The translations under genes and the position numbers were made by a program. DNA of 27,198 nt, taken from the NCBI GenBank assembly GCA_019649035.1, contig BMAT01000359.1, positions 664,935 through 692,132 of the forward strand, written 5' to 3'. This document shows, in pieces, positions 20,084 through 27,198 of this stretch (position 1 is its first letter; every line of letters starts with the position of its first letter). The notes beneath the pieces are model-generated. The model had not been told where the DNA came from and did no database searches. It saw only the letters and a list, made by a program, of their open reading frames with translations. The stretch comes from Elysia marginata. Its lineage: Eukaryota; Mollusca; Gastropoda; Plakobranchidae.

Positions 20084-20410
20084 ACTGTTTTTATAGCGAA
20101 AGCCATTGTTTAAGGCGGCGGCGTCAAGATATGGGAGATCTAGATCTACAGGTCTATGCCTTTGTTCTACTACTGGATTATCTAGGGCTAAGGGTTATAG
20201 AATTTCAATATCTACATGTGAGAGATCTAGATCTAAAGGTCTTTGTCTTTCTTCTACCTCTTCTACTGGATTAACTGAGTCCGAGTTTAGTTCTAAATCT
20301 AGATTTCTTCTTCTAGCACGAAGCTCCCGCATTGACCTTGCTTTTTCCACTCTCCTACGTACATCATGCTGAGATCTATTTGTCACAGGATTTCCCTCTT
20401 TTCGGGGCAT
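20084..20410 (-). pseudogene. Broken ORF with duplicated DLDL repeat
   Basis: An ATG at 20410 opens 71 codons starting MPRKEGNPVTNRSQ, then an Arg/Glu-rich, probably helical stretch (RRRVEKARSMRELRARRR). Next comes NPVEEVEERQRPLDLDL and a TAA at 20195. The same frame continues 37 codons past that stop with NPVVEQRHRPVDLDL, a second copy of the repeat 29 codons later at the DLDL motif. The DLDL residues are encoded by AGATCT-type palindromes. The continuing repeat phase suggests the stop is a later mutation, or that the repeat expanded in non-coding DNA. A charged MPRK start is often seen in transposon-encoded proteins, but the family is not identified. The plus strand is also open here from a TTG, so the strand call is moderate. 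Confidence 0.4.
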
Positions 20411-21082
20411 TTTTAGCTTAGTAAAGTTAACTTAGATCCAGATTTACATCTAGAGATTTTAGAAGGGTTGATAAAGAATAAAGAATGCTTGTGCATTAGT
20501 GCAGTGGCATTTTCTACTTTACTGGCTATATGTGGTCTTTGTCTTGGCTAGGTAAGTAATTTGTGCCATTCGGTGTCAGGTTACTAATGTGAAGAAATGC
20601 CGTATCGTTTTGATGTGGGGGCCAAACCAGCAGAATAAATGATTGAGATCTACTTATTCTAAGTGATCACTTAACCCCCTCCCCTCCTCTAAAGATACAA
20701 ATGTATGATTTACAGTTATAATCTAGATCTAGATCTATATCGGCAAGTACCGATCAGAAATTAACAAAAAATTTAGGAGCCAACATTTTATCCCCAAAGA
20801 GCCAATTTTATTAAATTCTGGTCCTCAAACAGCTTATTTGGCATATTATTCATGTACCTTCCCAAAAACTGGGTTGCAGAGAAGAAAATCATACTATGGG
20901 CTAGATGGCCTAAAGATTTTTTTTATTAAAATAAACCAAGTGTCATTGACAGTCATAATACATGTAACTGAGTATTAGTAATTAGGCATTGCGTTATTTT
21001 CTCAGAATTTTTAGTCCAGGCGTTTAGGTTATTTTGATGATAACAGGTTGGATACCTTGTATTAATTATAGTATGATTACTA
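20411..21082. other. No gene; AGATCT palindromes
   Basis: The stretch holds an overlapping AGATCT palindrome string at 20721-20738 (ATCTAGATCTAGATCTAT). I see no open frame, RNA gene or further repeat. Confidence 0.5.
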
Positions 21083-21109
21083 TTCTTCTTCTTCTTCTTC
21101 TTCTTCTTC

Positions 21110-21158
<49 letters not shown>
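21083..21158 (+). repeat. Compound (TTC)n(TTA)n microsatellite, left part
   Basis: About nine TTC units pass directly into about sixteen TTA/ATT units. The array stops at 21158, where the solo LTR begins, and resumes at 21871. It is therefore one array split by an insertion. Confidence 0.93.
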
Positions 21159-21159
<1 letters not shown>

Positions 21160-21870
21160 GTCATGAGTGTGACACACGCAGCCGTTAGGCAATAGGAGGA
21201 ACACGACTCACCACAAGCGTGGCGTGATTTAGCTCAACTCAGGCTCAAGCCTACACCCTAGTGCTAAACCTAGGCACAAAAGTGTAGATTAGGTTTCAGT
21301 CCCGAGATAGCAGCCGAGCTGAAAAGGTAAAGATACCGAGTCTCTCCGCTAGGAGTTAATCCCTAAGTTGGAAGAAGATTAGCCGTATCAAACCAGCGAA
21401 GGTCAGTAAAGATTTTAGAATAAGTGTTAATATGTTGTAGAATCCATAAACTATAAAATGAAATTAAATCTTAATATGTTACGGATGAATTTGTTGTATT
21501 GAGTTGCTATAACACATAGAACTTATTAAGAAGTATTACTTGCAATTGTTATGTTTTGTGAATATCCCTATATCATGGAACAATTAGCTATGGAAAATAT
21601 TATATGTCATATGTGAAATTGGATATTCTATAACAAGGTGAAATGGAAATGTAAACGTGAAAAATGTGTTGTGATAAGTATTCTAATGCTATACTTTCAT
21701 GTATTGTTTAACAGGGTCTTCGTCTACATCTACGTCTACGTTTACGTCTACTACTATCGAATGCATGTAATCGTCAATTGCCCAAAGAAATAAAGTCTAC
21801 TGAATTTTATGAACGGCTTGTTGGGTCATCAAATTGTGTGCTCCCCTGAGCTATATCTCCTCATACGACA
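21159..21870 (+). mobile_element. Solo LTR inserted in an ATT microsatellite
   Basis: The 712 base segment begins TGTCATGAGTG and ends CATACGACA, so it has the canonical TG...CA ends with a TGTC/GACA terminal inverted repeat. It is flanked by ATTAT on both sides, a 5 bp target duplication as made by Gypsy, Copia or Pao integrases, although the ATT array makes that match easy. A poly(A) signal AATAAA at 21789-21794 is well placed for the R region. Six hexamers of CGTCTA type precede it at 21721-21756. There is no primer-binding site, polypurine tract or gag-pol, so this is what remains after recombination between two LTRs. The promoter start and clade cannot be given. Confidence 0.85.
21721..21756 (+). 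repeat. Six CGTCTA-type hexamers in LTR
   Basis: The hexamers CGTCTA, CATCTA, CGTCTA, CGTTTA, CGTCTA and CTACTA run in exact register, about 33 bases before the poly(A) signal. It could be a promoter/enhancer repeat of the LTR, or simple slippage. Confidence 0.8.
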
Positions 21871-21909
<39 letters not shown>

Positions 21910-21933
21910 GTTATTATTGTTATTATTATTACT
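21871..21933 (+). repeat. (ATT)n microsatellite, right part
   Basis: This array, interrupted by two GTT units and an ACT, continues the array that ends at 21158. The open frame 21809-21991 reads through it as poly-Leu and is not a gene. Confidence 0.93.
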
Positions 21934-22738
21934 ATTCACTTTTGTTTACATCTTTCAGTTAGGCCTGCTACTACAGTTGGTCTTTCAATAAGTATTTTAT
22001 CATCTACATCGTTATCATTGTTCCTTTTATCCTAGCAGTTTCTGCATAATAAAAAGTACTTTCTGCCAACTCCAGGTAGAGACACTTTGATCTCCTGTCA
22101 TCCCAGACATGGACAACTAGAGGATTTCCAAACACAGATAGAGCCTTATCACTGCCTACCTCTCGAGTTTGGCATGCGAAAGAAAGGTTTGATTTAGAAC
22201 AGATGTTTCCGTCGTACGAAAGGCTGTTACTGTAAACAAAGGCTCTAAAACTAGCCTATCTTTACCTGTAACTGGTAGGCCTACGATTACATTTTCACAC
22301 TTATGTTCATAAAGGTAACCTATGTAAAGGAACGATCAATAATTTGTCCAAAGTTCGCAAAGCTTATTTTGTAACCGGTTGTCTAGAGCTGCCGTTGCGA
22401 AGCCCTGAAAATTTCGACACTCTGTGTACAGTCTCCTCACTTTTCTGTTAGTTTCGTCTACACAAGTGATTGTCAAGAAACAACACACGAGGTATTACTG
22501 ATGCGCGAAGTGTTCCTAACATTACAACTGTACCAATAAGCAAAGAAGAGAAAATGTTGGCTTTCTTTTTCATGAAAGTTGAGGGAAATAACAGGTTAAT
22601 TTAAAAAATTTCACAAGAATAGCAGAGCTTTTCTGGAAACAACTGCAGTGGGGTTTGGTAATCAATTCTAGCACATGCCGATTCATGTGCTGACGTTTGG
22701 AACATACGATAAAGACAATCTCAATATAATAGAGCTAA
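21934..22738. other. No gene recognised
   Basis: The stretch is less AT-rich than average in parts (22080-22450) but has no open frame with splice sites. A GTAGGCCTAC palindrome is at 22275-22284. Confidence 0.45.
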
Positions 22739-22739
22739 G

Positions 22740-22813
<74 letters not shown>

Positions 22814-22880
22814 TATTATTATTGTTATTATTATAATTGTGATTATCATTATTATTATTATCATTATTATTATTATTATT
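22739..22880 (+). repeat. Long (TTA)n microsatellite with interruptions
   Basis: About 140 bases of TTA/ATT units are broken by ACT, GTT, TAA, GTGATTATC and similar imperfect units, suggesting an older array than 19712-19762. The minus-strand poly-Asn frame across it is an artefact. Confidence 0.95.
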
Positions 22881-22925
22881 TCTAGTTGAATTACTTGTTC
22901 TACGCACAGTATGAGGTGGTGTCAA
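22881..22925 (+). repeat. Microsatellite-linked dispersed repeat, copy 2
   Basis: This is the counterpart of 19769-19813, ungapped, with six differences in 45 positions. It again lies directly 3' of an ATT array and has the same orientation. Similarity fades after GGTGTCAA. Confidence 0.75.
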
Positions 22926-25380
22926 CTGTCTAAACTGTCAGCATCTTCTCCTTGAGTTTGAGACAATCAAGAGCTTCAAAAAATTATGTCTTAAAGACAG
23001 GAGTCTCTAAAGATTTACATTGCCATGTTTTTAACTCCCAAAGTTTTCTTATGGATTTACAAAATGACAATTTAAAACACTTTTCAAATCTTGATCAGCG
23101 GTTACGATATATAGATCTAGAGTAATGATTATACCAAATTACCAATATCTCCAAAATGTCACGTGGGTCTTGGGGTCAATGGGGATCATCATTCACCAAT
23201 CTTTTCCGCATTCCCGCCATCTCATGTTTGATTTTATGTTACGCGAGCGCCAATAGTCCTAGCAGCATTTCATTGGTTAGTAGAAATAGTAATCGCAGAT
23301 TTTATTTGAGGCGCTGCTTGGGTTAGGTAGGGCCTACTATGTAAATAATGTCACTTGAATTTCTTTGCCTCCTGGGCTAGACTGAAGATTTTATGTACAG
23401 ACACATAATACATGTATCTAGATCTAGTCGTTTTACATGTTAAAGAAATACTCAAACCAATTATATCTTTCACGGCTATAAAGCACACTGGAAATAATTT
23501 TTTTGGGATGACAAATTAGAGTGACAACATTTCAGTCATTCTATTCTAGATCTACCGAATGATGTACGAAAGCCAGTCAACGCCGATAACCCAGTCCCAC
23601 TCCAATGGCAAGACTAGAAAAGGAATTATGGCCTAAAAAATATCGAGAGAATGGGATTTCATAAAATGCTGTAAAAACTGACCCATGACCGAGTCCAATG
23701 ATAGAAACTTGGTTGGTGCCTTACTTGAAAAATCTAGATCAAAGTACCCCAAACAGCAACCCAAACAGTACTCCAAATAAAATTCGCTACAAGGCTGTTT
23801 GTTGACCCCAAAAGTGACATGACTATTTCCGGGTAGAAAAGGCTCAGAATCACTGAAGAATCTTGCTAAAATTGTGCATGAACACAATACAGAAACATCC
23901 CTGCAAAAACAATAATCTGCATGAAATTTTGAAGAATTTTTTTTAGAAAAGACAGTCTGTGAAAAGTTCTGAATATTCTTTACAAGATTAAGGTATACAG
24001 ACTTACTTAGATATAAAACTACGTGTAGGCCTACAGCTTGGTTCTGGAAATTCTAAGCTAAAACTATTCTTTGAGAATCTTAATGTTCAGGTCTAGCTCT
24101 AGATCAAGATCTAAACATAGATTGGAGTTTTGAAGCTATGTAAATATCTAGATGCCTTTTAGGCCCTAAATATAGTCTACATTGAGATCTAAAATTGCAT
24201 GTTGATCTTGGTCTCGGAAGCTGTAAGCTATAATCAGCACATCAAAATTTAGACAGGCTTTGTACCACAACCCCCCCTAAGGTTTTTTCTCCTTTTGTGT
24301 TCTGAAAATGATTTTGAATGTAGTTTATTTTAACAATTCTTAGAAGGGACAAGTTGGCTAGCAATATGAAATAAATGAAAGAAAAAAAGGATTGAGCCTA
24401 CTCGCGGCGTCTTCAATACAAACTTCACATATCAGTTTCATTGTTGAAGATACATTTGTAACGATGTTAGTTTTTTTCCTTAAGATATTAAATAAATATA
24501 AAAAAAATACTCTACAGGTCTAAATTAAAAAAAAAACGCGAAAGTATTTTGGGTGTTAACTGACAAAGAAAGGTGTCTACTCTTGTTGGGTATCGAGTCT
24601 TAATCGTTGTTGGATTGACGTGAAGTTAGTTGTTTAAATGTAAGAATTGTGCAAAGGAGTATGAGCAAAACTTTCGCCACTAGTAGAGGGGCAAATCAAT
24701 AATTTTTATACCGTGCAAAAAATTAATTTATTTTCTTTATAAAATGTAATCATGCAAGTTTAGGAATGGCAATATAAAAAAACCTTAAGCTGTCGACGAG
24801 GGCATACTAAAATTTCTCGATAATTTGCTTCTTATCACAAAGTCTACTTCCACTTTACTTGGTATGTTTTTTGTTGTTTTTTTAAGAGTACAAAATGAAT
24901 TGGTGAAAAAGATTGTTTAACTTTTGAAAAGACAATAATAATTTTACGGTATTGCACTTTAAACTAAATTGTAAACAATGTCATTCTCCATAAAATTGGG
25001 ACCTAAAGTACCAAAAAAGGATAGTTTTTGCATAGAAGTATAGATGACAAATTCAATACAAAATTATATGGTTTAACCTCGATCAGAGATCTTTGGTGTA
25101 ACTACCTTACAACAAAAGTTGGGTGGATTTTTTACTTGCAAAAAAAAAAAGAAACTGCTAAATTGCTTAGAGGCTAAATTTTATACTATTTTTGTAACTT
25201 GCAGTGGTGTTATTTGTCATATTCTTCAGGAATAAGTTCTGTGCTTTGTGAGGGATATATGTGAAGTGAAAACTGGGATATAATTATCTCTAAAGAGAGC
25301 CAAAGTTTTGGTTATATTTACTCTTCGTTTATTTATCCAAGGACTGCCTTTTACGTCCCCGCCCCCCTCTCTTTCTCTTA
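22926..25380. other. AT-rich, no gene recognised
   Basis: Scattered AGATCT palindromes occur at about 23112, 23419, 23549, 24105 and 24186, with GTAGGCCTAC at about 24025-24034. The minus-strand 84-codon frame at 23633-23887 has no recognised motif and is not called. No SINE or LINE tail was recognised in this stretch. Confidence 0.5.
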
Positions 25381-25385
25381 GCTCT

Positions 25386-25407
25386 CTGTCTGTCTGTCTG
25401 TCTGTCC

Positions 25408-25441
<34 letters not shown>

Positions 25442-25444
25442 ATT
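25386..25444 (+). repeat. (TGTC)n(CT)n(TATC)n compound microsatellite
   Basis: About five CTGT units, then about eleven CT units, then about four TATC units form a compound array. The Leu/Ser-rich 86-codon frame at 25308-25568 crosses it and is not a gene. Confidence 0.95.
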
Positions 25445-26547
25445 TAGCTCCCTTCCTCTCCTTTCTTTCGCCAGTATATTATATATATCCAATTTTTTTA
25501 TCATCGACTTTCCTCTGTTTAATTTTTTATTTGTTCTTCTGGTTGCTTTTAATTATCCTTTAGTATAATTATCACCTGTCCTCCTATATCTTTTTAGTGT
25601 GAGGTATATTTCTTACTATTTCTGTATATTTTTCTTCCTTGGTATCTTTTCAATCATATTTCCTCTTGTCGTTTTTCTTGCTCTTATCCTTCTCTTCTTC
25701 ATTAATGTCCCTTTCTGTCTAGCTGTCAGTACTTAACGCAATCTCCAGCCAGCGTCCACAAAGTTCATCAAGAAAAAAACCATTCATGATAAACAAACAA
25801 TAGGATTTCTTAAGAAGACCACGAAACAATAGGCTCTCAGCCCACGACGACCATAAAAATCTCTACAGACCGTGCTCCAAGTCACACTGCTTATTTTTCT
25901 CCATGCCTGTTTATTCGCCGACCTTTTCTCTATGTCTCTCTTCCTATCTCTCTCACTTTCTATTTTTCTCCCTTCCCTTCTCTCTCATTCTTTCTCTCAT
26001 GGTAGTGACGTTGTAGTAGCAAAGATGTTCAATTTAGAATGAATTATTAACTCGGCTTTAATCCAAGCAGTGATTCAAACCAGCTTTTTTAATCAAAGTA
26101 ATTTTACTATAAGTCAAGTTTCTTTGATATAGGGTTACTCGTTTCAAAATTATGTTGTACAAACCGACCTTATTGCCTCTTCTCCAGATTTTATTGAACT
26201 TTACAAGACTTTCCGAAGATTAATATTTTGTAGGTTTTCTTGTCCTCCTGCGATGAGGCGTTCGCTGATGTTTCAAAGTCTAAATTTTGTTGAATTTTCG
26301 CTTCTTTAGCTAATGTGGGAAGTTCATGTAATCAGATACCGGCCAAATTTAGCTGCCTTGGCAGTTTTCCCTACGAGGACGAAAAACGATGAGGCGAGTT
26401 AGGGAGCTTGTTGTAATGTTTTATGGTTTCCGTGCGTTGCAATAGTTTTATAGACGTTAACTTTGGGTTATTGTCTATGCTACACCTTATTTTGAAAGGT
26501 GAAGAGAAGAAAATATTGTGTTCACATACTTTTATTAATATTACTAG
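25445..26547. other. Pyrimidine-rich; possible exon near 26.3 kb only
   Basis: 25.45-26.0 kb is rich in CT runs. At 26311 an acceptor (TTTTCGCTTCTTTAG) precedes a 29-codon frame containing MWEVHVIRYRPNLAALAVFP that ends at TAG (about 26400). It could be a terminal exon but is not recognisable. No other feature is supported. Confidence 0.4.
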
Positions 26548-26680
26548 GGTTCCGAAATACTTAGTACGGTATGAACAAGTGAAGGGAAAGAGGAAGCATG
26601 AAAAACAACAGCAAGTTAGACTATTGCTCCGGGAATTAAATCTCTTACTGCCAGGGAAAACGTATACCACCTTGGCTGAT
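26548..26680 (+). CDS. Candidate exon, atypical bHLH-like segment
   Basis: The acceptor TTTTATTAATATTACTAG precedes a frame open from 26549 to a TGA at 26684. A weak donor (GAT then GTGTGA) at 26681 could end it at 26680. The peptide has a basic start (KGKRKHEKQQQ), then a helix with spaced hydrophobics (VRLLLRELNLLLP) and a Lys-Thr-Leu-rich start of a second helix (GKTYTTLADV). The spacing of hydrophobics, Glu-Leu and the helix-ending Pro resembles the basic and helix-1 part of atypical bHLH proteins of the TCFL5/SOHLH kind. The basic region is weaker than in DNA-binding members. The dimerisation helix 2 would lie in the next exon, which I did not find. A longer ATG frame starts at 26423 but has AT-rich, unrecognised sequence. 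The assignment is tentative. Confidence 0.3.
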
Positions 26681-26686
26681 GTGTGA

Positions 26687-27150
26687 ACATATTAAAAAAA
26701 GATAATTTGATTCTGTTACCATTGACAACTAAAACCATGACCAAAAGATGGCTAAACACAAGTACGATCGTGCTTTTATGCAGAGTAACTGTCTTTTTAA
26801 TAACCCATTTGTTAAAAAACGATTTTTTATATCAGAGAAGTCGGGGCTTCAGGATCGGTTATTTCCATTTTAACTGACATGACAGAGATCACAAGAGTTA
26901 GATTCGAGTTGACACGATGATAACACTATGCTTAACAGCATTCAAAATGATTGTGAACAAAAATGTGAGAATATCTCCCACAATTAGGGGGTGCAAAGAT
27001 GTTTAGCCGACGCATTGGTGAATCGGGTAATATCACGTCTGGATAACTCATAATTTGTAGTTGTTATCGGAAGCGATAATTTATTCGCACAATTTTTGGC
27101 TCACGTGGAACGCCTGAAACTTAGAAAGTCTTACTCTAAACTAAATAATG
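26687..27150. other. No gene recognised
   Basis: A 64-codon plus-strand frame at 26683-26877 has no motif. A TTATCG-GAAG-CGATAA hairpin lies at 27064-27079. Nothing else is apparent. Confidence 0.45.
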
Positions 27151-27151
27151 T

Positions 27152-27164
27152 TACTCTCTCTGTC

Positions 27165-27198
<34 letters not shown>
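27152..27198 (+). repeat. (CTGT)n(CT)n microsatellite at window end
   Basis: CT units, then about five TCTG units, then CT units continue to the edge of the window. It is similar in type to the array at 25386-25444. The full length is unknown because the window cuts it. Confidence 0.95.

Noticed and set aside
20953..21204. Poly-Asn/poly-Lys minus-strand ORF
   Set aside because: It is the TTA/TTC microsatellite read on the opposite strand and runs into the solo LTR.
21809..21991. Poly-Leu ORF crossing the LTR end and the ATT array
   Set aside because: It spans an insertion junction and a microsatellite, so it cannot be an ancestral gene.
22683..22925. Poly-Asn minus-strand ORF
   Set aside because: It is an artefact of the long TTA array.
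1..27198. CRISPR array, operon, phage or plasmid features
   Set aside because: The tandem repeats present are microsatellites or a single duplication; no spacer-repeat pattern, no bacterial gene organisation and no ribosome binding sites were seen.

Overview
The window reads as AT-rich nuclear DNA from an invertebrate animal, most likely a mollusc (perhaps a gastropod) or another lophotrochozoan. This is inferred from spliced coding exons with GT-AG borders, tRNA-derived SINEs, decayed tails of non-LTR retrotransposons of kinds I associate with mollusc genomes, long ATT/TTC/TCTG microsatellites and many AGATCT and GTAGGCCTAC palindromes. No bacterial, organellar or viral gene layout is present, and most open frames over 60 codons look like chance frames in AT-rich DNA.

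The only gene I can name with confidence is on the minus strand: a class A (rhodopsin-like) G-protein-coupled receptor. Exon 1 (16868 to 16665) encodes the N-terminus and TM1. After a 2.26 kb intron, exon 2 (14401 to 14205) encodes TM2, ECL1 and TM3 up to the Asp-Arg of the DRY motif. The junction is in phase and both exons have good splice sites. TM4-TM7 were not found in the 14 kb downstream, so the gene probably continues past the left edge, or its exons went unrecognised.

Layout, left to right. 1-95 is the 3' half of a SINE. 1-3.4 kb is mostly anonymous AT-rich DNA, with a possible Cys-rich exon at 2668-2762 and a 165 bp tandem duplication at 2991-3320. 4.0-4.24 kb holds a second SINE type. 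6.68-6.95 kb holds a complete SINE with 12 bp target-site duplications, of the same family as the copy at 1-95. 7.18-7.47 kb is a LINE 3' end. 8.03-8.17 kb is a GC-rich patch with short overlapping frames. 10.74-10.89 kb is a minus-strand SINE. 12.59-12.68 kb is a possible terminal exon on the plus strand. 14.2-16.9 kb is the GPCR, with a minus-strand LINE tail in its intron. 17.47-18.0 kb is another LINE tail. 19.7-22.9 kb is repeat-dense: four ATT-type arrays, a broken ORF encoding a DLDL repeat, and a 712 bp solo LTR inserted inside an ATT microsatellite with a 5 bp target duplication. 22.9-27.2 kb is mostly anonymous, with a possible atypical bHLH exon near 26.6 kb and TCTG/CT microsatellites.

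Nothing here forms an operon or pathway. The picture is one receptor gene, plus a few possible exons of unknown genes, embedded in mobile-element remains and simple repeats. No previously undescribed multi-gene system is visible. The most useful leads are the solo LTR inside a microsatellite, the partial receptor, the bHLH-like and Cys-rich candidate exons, and a repeat family linked to microsatellites.
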